Source: Myxococcales bacterium (GTDB taxonomy: Bacteria; Myxococcota_A; Polyangia; Polyangiales; Polyangiaceae). From it: a stretch of DNA of 64,000 nt. Within the stretch, counting starts at the first letter, position 1; each line of letters opens with the position of its first letter. Below the pieces are notes generated by a model. The model was given only the letters and a program-made list of their open reading frames with translations. It was not told where the DNA came from and searched no databases. The stretch covers positions 62,001-126,000 of the forward strand of contig SECP01000014.1 of the NCBI GenBank assembly GCA_004193285.1, read 5' to 3'. Made by a program: the position numbers and the translations under genes. Below, in pieces: positions 43,841 through 53,115 of this stretch.

Positions 43841-46177
43841 ATGGACGTCCGTTGTAACCGCTGTGGCACCGAGTACGAGTTCGACGACGCGCTGATCTCG
43901 GAGCGGGGGACGACCGTCAAATGCACGAACTGCGGCCTGCAGTTCAAGGTGTACCCGAGCCATCATAGCGGCGGCCCGGAGCGCTGGGTGGTGCGCACCG
44001 CGCAGGGCCGTGAGCTGGTATTCAACAGCCTGAGGGAGCTCCAGCGTGGCATCGCCGATCGCAAGGTGGGCCCCTCCGACCTGCTGTCCCGGGGGCAGAA
44101 CCCGGCGCGACCGCTCAGCTCGATCGCGGAGCTCGAGCCGTTCTTCCAGAGCAGCCTCGGCAAAGCGGCGGCCGCGACGAGCGCGGATCGCGTGCCGCGG
44201 ACCTTGCACGGGGTGGCGCCGCCGGCCAACTCGATCCCCAGCTCGCAGGTAGCTAGCACCGTCGCGTCGCCCTTCCCTTACGTTACGGAAGACATACCGG
44301 AGGCGCCGGAGCCGCCGACCCCACGCGGCATGCGCGCCGAATCCGCGCCGATGCAGCCGCTCTCCGTCACGATGCCCGCCGTAGAGGCGCCGCCGGAAGC
44401 GCAAGCTGCGCGCGCCAAGCTCGACGCGGCAGCGAGCAACGTCTCCGTGGGCGTCGCGGGCGTACCTAGCGGCGCGACGCTGCCGGCCATGGAGATGCCG
44501 GTGACGACGCCGAGGGCGCCCACCACGCAGCCGCTGGCCATGGACCTCACGCCGGCCTCCCTCTCCGGGACTTTGCCGCTAGAAGACTACGAGAGGCAGC
44601 GGCGCGAGCAGCGTTCGTCGCCTCACAGCACCCGTGTGCCGCTGGAGACGATGCCGCGCTCTTCGCCGCATGCGGCGCGTGGGCCCATGGATTCTTCGCC
44701 TCGTTCGAATCCGCGCGGCACCATGGACTCGTCGCCGCGGGCTCCGCTCAGCAGCCGAGGCAGCTTTCATTCGTACGACGAGCTGGCGACGCCCGCCGCG
44801 GATCGCGCTTTCGACGCTCGGCGCGCGCGCTCGCGCTGGATCGTGGGAGTGGTGGCCATCGGCATGGCGGGGCTCATCGCCGCGACGGTGGGCCGGCGCT
44901 ATCTGGCCGGCGCCACGGTGCCGCCGGTGCCCAGCGCGGCCCTGAGCGACAACCGCGTCCGCGATTTCTTGGCGCGCGGCCAGCAACTTGCGGACGACGG
45001 CGACTACGAGGCCGCCCAAGAAGAGCTCGTCAGGGCGAGCGCGCTGGCGGAGAAGGACCCGCGCGTGCTCGGCGCGCTCGCGCGGCTGGAGACGCTGCGG
45101 GCGGACGTGTTTTGGCTCAAGCTCCGCCTCCTGGATCCCAGCTCCACGGAGCTGGTGGCGGCGACCCACCGCGAGCTGGGGCGGCGCGTGGGCAAAGCGC
45201 GCCAAGCCGCGGACCGCGCGTTCGCGGCCGCTCCGGACGACCCGGTCGTGATCCGCGCTCGCGTGGACTCCATGCGGCTCAGCGGTGAGAGCGACAAGGC
45301 GCGCGAATGGATCGCGCCCGTGAGCAGCAACGCGAGCCAGCCGGAGAACGCGTTCGTGCTCGCCGCGCTGGACCTTTCGGACGCCTCGCCGGTGTGGGCG
45401 AGCGTGATCGATCGCTTGCGCACTGCGGCGGCCGGAGAGCGTGAGCCCGGTCGCGCGCGCGCGGCGCTCATCTACGCGCTGGCCCGGGCGGACCGCGTCG
45501 CCGAAGCGCGAGCGGAGCTCTCCAAGCTGGAGGGGCAGCCCAAGCCGCACTTGCTGCTCGACGAGCTGCGCAGCTTCTTGTCGCGCTTTCCCGGGACGGT
45601 CGGCGCCGCGCCCGCCCCCTCTTCGGCCGCGGTGGTGGATCCCACCAAGCTACCCAAGTTGGACACGAGCGTTGCGGCGGAAGAGCGCGCGGCCGGCGGC
45701 GTCCCCGCGGATTTCCGACAGGCGCTCAGCCAGGCCGCGGCGGCTTCTCGCTCCGGGGACTACACGCGGGCCGAAACGCTCTACAACGCCGCGCTCGCGA
45801 GCCAGCCTGGCAACGTGGAGGCGCTCGCTGGCCTGGGCGACATCGCGCGGCGCCGGGGGGATTCCGTTCGCGCGTCGCAGCTCTACGATCAGGTGCTGGC
45901 GCAGAATCCCAGCTACCTCCCCGCAATGATCGCCAGCGCCGACCAAAAATGGGCCGCCGGGAACCGCGCCGGCGCGCTCTTGCTCTACCGCCGCATCGTG
46001 GACCAAGTCGGCACGAGCTCGGACTACGGCGCGCGCGCTCAGGCCCGCCTCACCGAGGCCGCAAGCGCGCCCGCGGCGGAGGCAGACAAGCCGGCGGAGG
46101 CTCCGCCCGCGGCCGCGCCGGAGCCGGCAAAAGACGCGCCCCACATCGACACGACGGATTTACCGGGGGTTCAATGA
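43841..46177 (+). CDS. MJ0042 zinc-ribbon / TPR membrane protein
   Basis: A 778-aa protein. N-terminal zinc ribbon MDVRCNRCGTEYEFDD...VKCTNCG (Cys 5, 8, 28, 31), then a GYF-like segment (VVRTAQGRELVFNSLRELQRG), a long Pro/Ala/Ser-rich disordered part, one membrane helix about 333-352, and C-terminal TPR-like helices rich in Ala (YEAAQEELVRASALAEKDPR; AETLYNAALASQPGNVEALAGLGDIARR). This architecture is common in myxobacteria. Its stop overlaps the sppA start (ATGA), implying linked expression. Role probably in protein-protein contacts at the membrane. Confidence 0.85.
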   Translation: MDVRCNRCGTEYEFDDALISERGTTVKCTNCGLQFKVYPSHHSGGPERWVVRTAQGRELVFNSLRELQRGIADRKVGPSDLLSRGQNPARPLSSIAELEPFFQSSLGKAAAATSADRVPRTLHGVAPPANSIPSSQVASTVASPFPYVTEDIPEAPEPPTPRGMRAESAPMQPLSVTMPAVEAPPEAQAARAKLDAAASNVSVGVAGVPSGATLPAMEMPVTTPRAPTTQPLAMDLTPASLSGTLPLEDYERQRREQRSSPHSTRVPLETMPRSSPHAARGPMDSSPRSNPRGTMDSSPRAPLSSRGSFHSYDELATPAADRAFDARRARSRWIVGVVAIGMAGLIAATVGRRYLAGATVPPVPSAALSDNRVRDFLARGQQLADDGDYEAAQEELVRASALAEKDPRVLGALARLETLRADVFWLKLRLLDPSSTELVAATHRELGRRVGKARQAADRAFAAAPDDPVVIRARVDSMRLSGESDKAREWIAPVSSNASQPENAFVLAALDLSDASPVWASVIDRLRTAAAGEREPGRARAALIYALARADRVAEARAELSKLEGQPKPHLLLDELRSFLSRFPGTVGAAPAPSSAAVVDPTKLPKLDTSVAAEERAAGGVPADFRQALSQAAAASRSGDYTRAETLYNAALASQPGNVEALAGLGDIARRRGDSVRASQLYDQVLAQNPSYLPAMIASADQKWAAGNRAGALLLYRRIVDQVGTSSDYGARAQARLTEAASAPAAEADKPAEAPPAAAPEPAKDAPHIDTTDLPGVQ

Positions 46178-47985
46178 TGCGCCGTTTCTATCGAGCCGTT
46201 TGCTTGTTGCCGCTCGTCGCGGCGCTCTCGTTTTCTTGCAAAGGGCGCCCGCGCAGCGGCTCGAGCAGCGGCTCCGGCGGCGGTGGTCTCGGCAAGAGCG
46301 TGGCCGAGTTCGACTTGAGCTCCGGCGTCCCGGAGAGCGTGGGTGGCGGCCTGTTCCAACCGCCGGCTTCGCGGACTTACGTGGCGCTGGCGCGCGCGGT
46401 CGAGCGCATCGCTACGGATCCGGACGTAGGAGGAGCCTTCGTGAAGCTCGGCGGCGCTTCTTTGGATTGGGCCCAGACGGAGGAGCTGGGGGCGCTGTTC
46501 GAAAAGCTGAAGAAGAACGGCAAGCCCGTCGTGTGCCACGCGCACGCGCTCAGCAACTCCAGCGCGGCTTTCGCGCTCCGCGCTTGCTCGCGCACCTGGC
46601 TCAGCCCCGCCGGCGAAGCTTCTACCGTCGGCATCGCGGCGCAGATCATGTACATGCGCGGCCTCTTCGACAAGCTCAAGGTCGGGGTGGACTTCCTGCA
46701 CGTGGGTAAGTTCAAGAGCGGCGTGGAGCCGTTCACGCGCGAAGGGCCGAGCGAGCCCGCGCGCGAGTCGCTCACGGAGACCCTGCGCGCCATCCGCGAA
46801 GGGTGGCTGGAGCAGGTGAACAAAGCCGGCAAGCCGGACAGCGTGCGCGTAGCGCTGGAGCAAGGGCCGTGGAGCCCGAACGACGCCAAGGCGCAGGGCC
46901 TCATCGACTCGGTCGGCTTCGAGTCGGACGCGCTCACCGAAGCCAAAAAGCTCGCCGGCGCGGAGCGAGTGAACGGCCAGTACGGCAGCACGAGCAAGAG
47001 CGGTAAAGGGCTGGATATCGCGGAGATCGTCCGCGTCATCGCCGGTAGTGACCAGTCGCCGACCTCGCGCCCGCACATCGCGGTCCTGCCCGCTTCGGGC
47101 TCGATCTCGATGGAGGCGGGCGGAGCGCTGGACAGCGGCGGCATCACCGCCCGCGCCATCAACAAGACCATCCGCCGCCTGAAGAACGACGATTCGATCA
47201 AGGCGGTCGTGCTGCGTATCGATTCGCCCGGCGGGTCCGCGCTGGCGAGCGATCTCATTTGGCACGAGCTCCGCGAGCTGGGAAAGAAGAAGCCGCTCGT
47301 CGTCTCGGTGGGCGGCATGGCCGCGAGCGGCGGCTACTACATGGCTTGCGCGGCGGATAAGATCTACGCGGAGCCGACCAGCATCGTCGGCTCCATCGGC
47401 GTTTTCGGCGGCAAGATCGTGCTCTCCTCCGCCTTGGAGGAGCTCGGGGTCCACACGGAGACCTTTCCGGCCAGCCCTGACCCGGGCGCGGGCGCGCGGG
47501 CAGCCGCTGAGTCGCCGTTTTCCACGTGGGACGACGCGACGCGCGAGAAGGTGCGCACGGGCATGCAGTCCGTTTACGACCTGTTCTTGTCGCGCGTGGT
47601 GGACGGCCGCAAAATGCCGCGCGAAAAGGTCGAGGAGATCGCGCAGGGCCGCATCTGGAGCGGTAAGCAGGGGCTGGAGCGAGGCCTCGTGGATCAGCTG
47701 GGCGGCGTGACGGACGCGATTCGTCAGGCGCGCAAGCTGGCGGAGCTACCCGAGGACGCGCCGGTCACGGTCGAAGGCGACCAAGACAACTTGCTGGAGA
47801 TGCTGCTCGTGGGCGAAGACGCCAACGAGGAGCAAGTCAAGCAAGCGCTCGCCGCCTACCAAGCGCGCTCGATCGTCATTCGCGAGCTGCCGCCCGCGCT
47901 CCGCCGCTACGCTTCCGCGCTCGGGCCGCTCGCGTCTGGCGAGCGCGTGGTCGCGGCGCTGCCGTTCGGCATCGAGCTCGAGTGA
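46174..47985 (+). CDS. sppA: Signal peptide peptidase SppA (67K, lipoprotein form)
   Basis: A 603-aa membrane protease of the S49 family with two tandem domains. A lipoprotein signal (MMRRFYRAVCLLPLVAALSFSC) replaces the usual membrane anchor. The first domain has the Lys-bearing HVGKFKSGVEPF, the second the Ser-bearing GGMAASGGYYMA and EPTSIVGSIGVFGGK, so the Ser/Lys dyad is split between halves as in E. coli SppA. It degrades remnant signal peptides. It is co-translated with the zinc-ribbon/TPR gene and its last 79 bp overlap the convergent ZIP-like gene. Confidence 0.93.
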   Translation: MMRRFYRAVCLLPLVAALSFSCKGRPRSGSSSGSGGGGLGKSVAEFDLSSGVPESVGGGLFQPPASRTYVALARAVERIATDPDVGGAFVKLGGASLDWAQTEELGALFEKLKKNGKPVVCHAHALSNSSAAFALRACSRTWLSPAGEASTVGIAAQIMYMRGLFDKLKVGVDFLHVGKFKSGVEPFTREGPSEPARESLTETLRAIREGWLEQVNKAGKPDSVRVALEQGPWSPNDAKAQGLIDSVGFESDALTEAKKLAGAERVNGQYGSTSKSGKGLDIAEIVRVIAGSDQSPTSRPHIAVLPASGSISMEAGGALDSGGITARAINKTIRRLKNDDSIKAVVLRIDSPGGSALASDLIWHELRELGKKKPLVVSVGGMAASGGYYMACAADKIYAEPTSIVGSIGVFGGKIVLSSALEELGVHTETFPASPDPGAGARAAAESPFSTWDDATREKVRTGMQSVYDLFLSRVVDGRKMPREKVEEIAQGRIWSGKQGLERGLVDQLGGVTDAIRQARKLAELPEDAPVTVEGDQDNLLEMLLVGEDANEEQVKQALAAYQARSIVIRELPPALRRYASALGPLASGERVVAALPFGIELE

Positions 47986-49622
47986 GCGTGGTGGTCGGTG
48001 CCGTGCTCGTGCGCGCCGTGATGGTGGGCATGCGCGTGCGGCGTGAGCCAACCGGCTAGCCAGCGCCGGACGCCGACACGCTCCGCGCGCACCACGATCA
48101 GGATCAGCAGCGCGAGCGCGGCGCCGCGGCCGATGACCGCCGGCAGCGCGAGCGGGTTGGGGATGGGGGCGACCTGGTTGATACCGAGCGCGACCGCGCC
48201 GGTCAGGCAAGCGAGCCAAACCAGCACCGGAACGATGCCGGCCGCGCCGAGCGCGCCGCCGAGCTCCCGGAGCACCCTCACGCCGAGCGCGCTGGAGAGC
48301 GCCACCCCCACCAGGGCCGCGCCCGGTGAGAGTCCCTTCTCGGTCAGGGCGGAGAGAGCAACGACGGCGGGACCACCGCTGCCCAGCACGCTGCCGAGGA
48401 GCGCGGAGCCGAGGAGCTCGCTCGGGCCGCCGAGGGAGCCGTACAGGGCGGCGTCCGAGAGCGACGTCGTGAATACCGCGAACAGCGCGAGCGACACCAC
48501 CCAGATCGCGGTCGAGCGATCGAAGCGCTGAAAGCGGTCACTGACCGTCTCCGGCAACTGGGCGAGCCGCTCGGCCGCGCGCTGCGGCGCGCCTTCGCCG
48601 GCGAGCGCGACCGCGAGCAACGCGACCGCTCCCGCGACGAGCGGGATCACGGTCGTGGCGAGCGTCGCTCCGAGCGTCCACGCGATGCCGTAAGTCGCTA
48701 AACCCAAGGCCAGGCCCTCCGCCCCTAGCGCGAAGCCGAGGCGGCGCGCGATGAGCAGGGGCAGCGAATTGCCCAGCTTCTGCAGGTCGGCCTTCACCCG
48801 GTCCCCCAGCAGGAACGAGGCCACGAGCGCCACCAGCAAGAACGGCGCGCCGCGTTCGGCCACCGCCCTCGCGGTGTTCAGCAGCTCGGCGCCACCTGCC
48901 TCGTGGCCGTGCTCGTGCCCGCCGAGCAGCACCAGTGAGAGCCCCAGCGCCGCCGCGAGCAAGTCGGCCAAGCGCGCGCCCTCCGTCTTCGGCAAATCCT
49001 CCAGCCAATCGTGGGTGACGATGTGGAGCAAGACGCCGCTCACGAGGGCGCCGATCCAACCGGATACGGAAGCGAGCGCGCTGGGCGGCACCGCGAACGA
49101 CACGACGACGCCGAGCGCGCTCGCACCCGCCAGCACGCCTGCGCGGCGCAGAGCGACCGGCAAGCCGTATTCGCCGCGGTAGGCGAGGGTGACCACCGCG
49201 ACCAGCGGCACCGTGTGCGCGATGAGCGCCAGGATGACGTCCAAGTGGCCGAGCACTCCCCCCGGTAGCGCGGCGTACGCACCGATGCCCAAGCCGTCCC
49301 CTACGTGGTGCACGACCAGGCCCACGAACCCTGCCTCGAGGGCCACCCGCGCCGGCGAGAGCGCGCTCTTACGCGACGCCAAGCGCGCGGTCAGCTCATG
49401 CAGCATCAGCGGCGCGACCAAACCAACGAGGAACGCGCCCGCTCCCCACAGGCCGATGGTGGACAGCGCGTCGGGCAGCAGGTGAGTCGCCACCACCGCC
49501 GCGGCCGCGGTCGCGGCGAACGTGCGCAGCAGGCCGAGCACGACAGGCCGCGCTCCGGAGACAGCTGTCAGGGCTGCCCCGAGCGCGACAGCCAGGACAG
49601 CGACAACCAGGGCGGACAGCAC
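47907..49622 (-). CDS. ZIP-like plus permease-like membrane protein with His-rich tail
   Basis: A 571-aa protein with about 14 hydrophobic segments. The first half resembles ZIP metal transporters: a VATHLLPDAL helix and GLVVHHVGDGLGIGAYA, with His and Asp on a membrane helix, and IVTHDWLED. The second half (from LNTARAVAERGAPFLLVALVASFLLG) resembles DUF318/ArsP-type permeases. A His-rich tail (HAHAHHHGAHEHGTDHHAH) suits metal binding. The family split is inference. The 3' end overlaps sppA tail to tail by 79 bp, so the tail is encoded opposite the end of sppA. Confidence 0.72.
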   Translation of the reverse strand: MLSALVVAVLAVALGAALTAVSGARPVVLGLLRTFAATAAAAVVATHLLPDALSTIGLWGAGAFLVGLVAPLMLHELTARLASRKSALSPARVALEAGFVGLVVHHVGDGLGIGAYAALPGGVLGHLDVILALIAHTVPLVAVVTLAYRGEYGLPVALRRAGVLAGASALGVVVSFAVPPSALASVSGWIGALVSGVLLHIVTHDWLEDLPKTEGARLADLLAAALGLSLVLLGGHEHGHEAGGAELLNTARAVAERGAPFLLVALVASFLLGDRVKADLQKLGNSLPLLIARRLGFALGAEGLALGLATYGIAWTLGATLATTVIPLVAGAVALLAVALAGEGAPQRAAERLAQLPETVSDRFQRFDRSTAIWVVSLALFAVFTTSLSDAALYGSLGGPSELLGSALLGSVLGSGGPAVVALSALTEKGLSPGAALVGVALSSALGVRVLRELGGALGAAGIVPVLVWLACLTGAVALGINQVAPIPNPLALPAVIGRGAALALLILIVVRAERVGVRRWLAGWLTPHAHAHHHGAHEHGTDHHAHSSSMPNGSAATTRSPDASGPSAEA

Positions 49623-49660
49623 GGAGGGGCGACGTGTCTAGCACGCGTCCGCTCCGGCCG

Positions 49661-50863
49661 TCACTTGCAGTCGATCAGCTGGAAATCGTAGGCGATTGGA
49701 GTGGCCGTGCCCGCCACGCTGACGGCGTAGGTCGCCCCCGCCTCGGCTTTCCAGCCGTCCGGCGCGATGCGAATGGCCTTGGCCCCGCCGTAGCTTCCGG
49801 TGAGCTGCTCGACTTTGACCGGCTTGTTTTGCCCGCCCGAGCTGACGGTCACCTGCGCCTGCGAAAGGTCGATGTTCTTGCTCTGAATCGACCAGCCTGT
49901 CGCGTCGAGCGAGCGCTTGTAGGCGTCCACATAGGCTTGCATCGGAAACGGGCCGGGCGGGGGCCAGGCCATCCACGCCTTGCTCGCCGTACCTTTGCCA
50001 CCGATGTTCTGCATGCAGCTCGACCCGTCCTTACCGGCCGAGCCGAGGCCGATCGGGCCGAGGTCGTTGGCGAGGATGATGCGCCGGTGCCCGAAGGTGG
50101 TCAGGTTTCCGTCGTCCACCATGTACGAGAGCACGCTGGATACGCCTGGGCCGCTCGAGATATTGCTGGTGCGAGCGCCTTGAGCGCCGAGCTCCGAGTA
50201 GCACTTCCAGCTCATGGGCGGCTCGTGCGACAGGGTGTCGTTCGCGGTCATCATCAGCGCGCAGGCTTGGGCCTGCTGGTTGCGCGACTCCTCCGTCACT
50301 ACTGCGGGGAGGTCCGCCAGCCAGCGCACCAAGTTGAACAACCGAAGCGCGTTCTCCCTGCCTTCGGCCGAGATGTCGCCCACCGCGCAGCCGTCGACCG
50401 AGCCGCTCCAAGTGCCTTCACCGACGTTGGCCGTATCGGCCTTCCAGCGCGCGCAGGTCGCCTCCGCGGAGCGACCACCCGTCGACATGCCGCCGGTGCC
50501 CATGCCTCCGCTCGCGGAACCGCCGGTCGCGGAGCCGCCGGTCGTCGAACCGCCGGTCGTCGAACCGCCGGTCGTCGAACCGCCGGTCGCGGAACCGCCG
50601 GTCGTCGAACCTCCCGCGCCTGCGCTGGCAGTGCCACCGCTCGCTCCCCCGGAGCCGGCCTGGTTCGAGCCGCTACCACCGCCGCTCGGCGTGCCCGCGC
50701 TGCCACTTCCGCCGGTCGCCGACCCGGCCGCGGCGGAGCTCCCGGCGGTGGCGCTCTGCCCAGCGCCGCCTGCGCCGGAATTTTCCGAGCTCGAGCAGCC
50801 AGCGCCGAGCGCGGCGACTGCGGCCAAATTCCAGCAAATCAGCGCGGCGCGGTGAGCCTTCAT
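49661..50863 (-). CDS. CAP-domain (SCP/PR-1) lipoprotein
   Basis: A 400-aa lipoprotein from ATG 50863 (MKAHRAALICWNLAAVAALGAGC). Residues about 25-130 are a Gly/Ser/Thr linker built partly from a 15-bp tandem repeat coding GGSTT/GGSAT. The CAP domain follows: NLVRWLADLPAVV, CALMMTANDTLSHEPP, and TFGHRRIILANDLGPIGLG, with the cavity His residues of the family present (SHEP, GHRR). It ends in a beta-rich tail. CAP proteins bind lipids or act as enzymes in the extracellular space; specific role unknown. Confidence 0.85.
   Translation of the reverse strand: MKAHRAALICWNLAAVAALGAGCSSSENSGAGGAGQSATAGSSAAAGSATGGSGSAGTPSGGGSGSNQAGSGGASGGTASAGAGGSTTGGSATGGSTTGGSTTGGSTTGGSATGGSASGGMGTGGMSTGGRSAEATCARWKADTANVGEGTWSGSVDGCAVGDISAEGRENALRLFNLVRWLADLPAVVTEESRNQQAQACALMMTANDTLSHEPPMSWKCYSELGAQGARTSNISSGPGVSSVLSYMVDDGNLTTFGHRRIILANDLGPIGLGSAGKDGSSCMQNIGGKGTASKAWMAWPPPGPFPMQAYVDAYKRSLDATGWSIQSKNIDLSQAQVTVSSGGQNKPVKVEQLTGSYGGAKAIRIAPDGWKAEAGATYAVSVAGTATPIAYDFQLIDCK
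50515..50600. repeat. 15-bp tandem repeat inside the CAP lipoprotein gene
   Basis: About six copies of CCGCCGGTCGTCGAA (as read on the plus strand), with a GCG variant, encoding GGSTT or GGSAT on the minus strand. The 15-bp period keeps frame, so copy-number change would alter linker length without a frameshift. Confidence 0.85.
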
Positions 50864-50896
50864 CCACTTAAGGTGTCCGGAGGGCTCCGCCACGGA

Positions 50897-51271
50897 TCAG
50901 GCGGCGTCGACGAGCTTCTTCAGCGTCGCGATGAGCAGCGTGGCGTTGAACGGCTTGATCATCCAGCCGGTGGCGCCAGCGGCCTTGGCGCGCTTCACGA
51001 GCGCGGCTTGTCCTTCCGTCGTCAGCATCACGATGGGCAGCCGGCCGTGGCGGGGGTCCGCCTTGACGGACTCGAGCATCTCGATGCCGTTCATGCGCGG
51101 CATGTTCACGTCGCACACCACCGCCGCGAGCTGCGCGCTCTTGCTGATGCGCTCCTTGCCGTCCATGCCGTCGACCGCTTCTTCGACGTCGAAGCCGGCG
51201 CCCTCCAGGGCCATGCGCACCTGCTGCCGCACCGTGGCCGAATCGTCCACAATCAAGATTTTCTTGCCCAT
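50897..51271 (-). CDS. CheY-like single-domain response regulator
   Basis: A 124-aa stand-alone receiver. ILIVDDSATVRQQV has the acidic pair, VVCDVNMPRMNGIEML the phospho-Asp (about 54), VMLTTEGQ the Thr, and GWMIKPFNATLLI the Lys. It is the length of CheY, with no output domain, so it acts by binding a partner. The soluble MCP gene lies 28 bp upstream on the same strand, suggesting a chemosensory-type module. Confidence 0.93.
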   Translation of the reverse strand: MGKKILIVDDSATVRQQVRMALEGAGFDVEEAVDGMDGKERISKSAQLAAVVCDVNMPRMNGIEMLESVKADPRHGRLPIVMLTTEGQAALVKRAKAAGATGWMIKPFNATLLIATLKKLVDAA

Positions 51272-51299
51272 TTGAATCCCGAGATCCCTTCCGCGACCT

Positions 51300-52424
51300 T
51301 CAAAACAGCATCATCTCACCCGGCGCCGCTGCGGCATCGCCGTCGCTCTCGCCGGGGGCGCGGAGGGCCACGACCTCGCCCGCGAAGTGCTCGTCACTGC
51401 GTTGAATGTCAGCGAAGCCTACGCCGTGCGTGCCCGAGCGCGGGTCCGCCAGCGTACCGAGCACGCTGCTCGCCAAGCGTCGCAGCACCGCATCCACGCT
51501 CAGCAAGCGCTGCGCGCAGGCGTCCTGAAAGGAAAGGTGGGAGAGCGCTTCGCGAGAGCTTTGCACCACACGCTCCGTGCGCTCGTCCCCGCGCGTGAGC
51601 GCCTCTCTCGTGCGCTGCTCGAATTCGGCGCTGCTCTGCTCCAGCTCCTCGAGCTCCTGCCGCATTTGCTCGGAGAAAGCCGCGGAAGTGTCGCGAATCT
51701 CCGTGCTTTGGCGCCCTATCTCCGGCATCGAGCCAAGCAGCGTCTGGGCGAGGTCGCGCACCTGGCGGTTGGCGGCGTCCATCTCGGTGCTGAGCCGCGT
51801 CATCTCCTCGGCGAGCACGCCGAAAGCGCTGCCCTGGCCGCCCAAGCGCGCCGCTTCGATGGCGGCGTTGAACGAGAGCAAGCGCGCCTGAAAGGCGACC
51901 TTCTCGACGCTGCGACCGATGTCGGCGATGCGCTGCGAGGCGGCCTCGGAGCCTTTGACGGTTTGGTCGTGGGCGGCGATGATCTGGCTCATCCGCTCCA
52001 AGTAGTCGCGGACCGCGTGGGACTGACGCGCCGCCAGCTGCGGCACGCCGACGCGCTCCTTGGAGCCGGTGAGCTCCTCCAGGGTTTGTCGCAAGTCTTT
52101 CACCTGCGCTTGCGCCTCGTTCACGATCAGCTGCAGCGAGCTGCCCACCGCCAAGACCTCGCGCTCGGACGTCTGGTTCACTCCCTGGATGCGCCCGAGC
52201 ACGTCGTCGCGCGCTGTTTCCATGAGCTGGCTAGCGCTGTCCGCGATGCGGCCGAGCTCCGGGCCCGGCTCGGGGGACGTGGCCGCGGCTGCGATGGGGA
52301 CGACCGACGAGATCGGAAGGAGCGGGTCCTCGTCTTCGAGTGGCGCGGGCTCGCCCAAGCCAGGGTCGAGCGAGACTGCAAGACCCTGGAAGAGGGCCCC
52401 GAGTCGAGCGCGTAAGGCGCTCAC
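51300..52424 (-). CDS. Soluble MCP-domain protein
   Basis: About 374 aa without membrane segments. I start at GTG 52424; a TTG at 52466 would add 14 residues. The signalling core is present around VAFQARLLSFNAAIEAARLGGQGSAFGVLAEEMTRLS, flanked by long coiled coils rich in Gln/Glu. The N-terminal 80 residues hold no recognised sensor. It would pair with CheA/CheW in a cytoplasmic cluster; the adjacent CheY-like protein is the likely output. Confidence 0.85.
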   Translation of the reverse strand: MSALRARLGALFQGLAVSLDPGLGEPAPLEDEDPLLPISSVVPIAAAATSPEPGPELGRIADSASQLMETARDDVLGRIQGVNQTSEREVLAVGSSLQLIVNEAQAQVKDLRQTLEELTGSKERVGVPQLAARQSHAVRDYLERMSQIIAAHDQTVKGSEAASQRIADIGRSVEKVAFQARLLSFNAAIEAARLGGQGSAFGVLAEEMTRLSTEMDAANRQVRDLAQTLLGSMPEIGRQSTEIRDTSAAFSEQMRQELEELEQSSAEFEQRTREALTRGDERTERVVQSSREALSHLSFQDACAQRLLSVDAVLRRLASSVLGTLADPRSGTHGVGFADIQRSDEHFAGEVVALRAPGESDGDAAAAPGEMMLF

Positions 52425-52563
52425 GGGGCGTCTACCGTCGTTCGGAGAGGCTGCCAAGCAATGCAATGGAACGTCTCGTCCCGCTCTGCACTTAAGACGC
52501 TTTCGAGACGGCCATTGGTCCCAGACATCCCAATCCGGGACGAAATCAGCGTGCCGCGGCCTT

Positions 52564-53031
52564 TCAGCGGGTGAGCTGCCGTTGTGCCTCGAAAAGCACG
52601 ACCCCCAAAGATACCGCGAGGTTCAAGCTCTGGGTCGCACCTCGCGAAGGGATGGTCAGGCTTCGATGGGCGCTGGCTGCGACCTCTGCCGGCAGCCCGC
52701 TGCTTTCGGAGCCGAACAGCAACCAGTCGCCGGCGATGAACTCGAAGCCAGTCAACGGCGTCGCGCTCGCATCCGCGACCGTCGCGACCACGCGCCCGGT
52801 CTGCTCGGCCAGGAACGTCTGCGGCTCTTCGACCCGCCGCCAGCGAATCTTTTCGAACGCGCCCGCGGAGACGACGCGCATCTCCCGGCTGCGCGCTTTA
52901 CCGTAGCGGTCGCGCACCAGCCGCCACGGGTCGAACACGTAGCACTCAGGGTGCCCCAGCACCTCCAGCGTGCGCGCTAGCACGCACAAGTTACGGAAAT
53001 CCTGGGGGGCGTACAGAAACACGTTCACCAT
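52564..53031 (-). CDS. trmL: tRNA 2'-O-methyltransferase, TrmL type
   Basis: A 155-aa SPOUT-fold enzyme, the length of TrmL, which methylates the ribose of nucleotide 34 in tRNA-Leu. Motifs: LYAPQDFRNLCVLART (motif 1-like), WLLFGSESSGLP (motif 2), and ATQSLNLAVSLGVVLFEAQRQ (motif 3, SAM knot). The N-terminus begins directly in the first strand. Another TrmH-type tRNA or rRNA target cannot be excluded. Confidence 0.88.
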   Translation of the reverse strand: MVNVFLYAPQDFRNLCVLARTLEVLGHPECYVFDPWRLVRDRYGKARSREMRVVSAGAFEKIRWRRVEEPQTFLAEQTGRVVATVADASATPLTGFEFIAGDWLLFGSESSGLPAEVAASAHRSLTIPSRGATQSLNLAVSLGVVLFEAQRQLTR

Positions 53032-53115
53032 CGGAGCCCGCGCCTTTTACCGCAACCGCGGTAGGTGACCCACCCCCGGCTTGACGCTCGCCACGAAGGG
53101 CCCGAAAACCACGGC

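Noticed and set aside
49634..51598. A 654-codon plus-strand frame
   Set aside because: It is antisense to the CAP lipoprotein, CheY-like and MCP genes, all of which carry diagnostic motifs.
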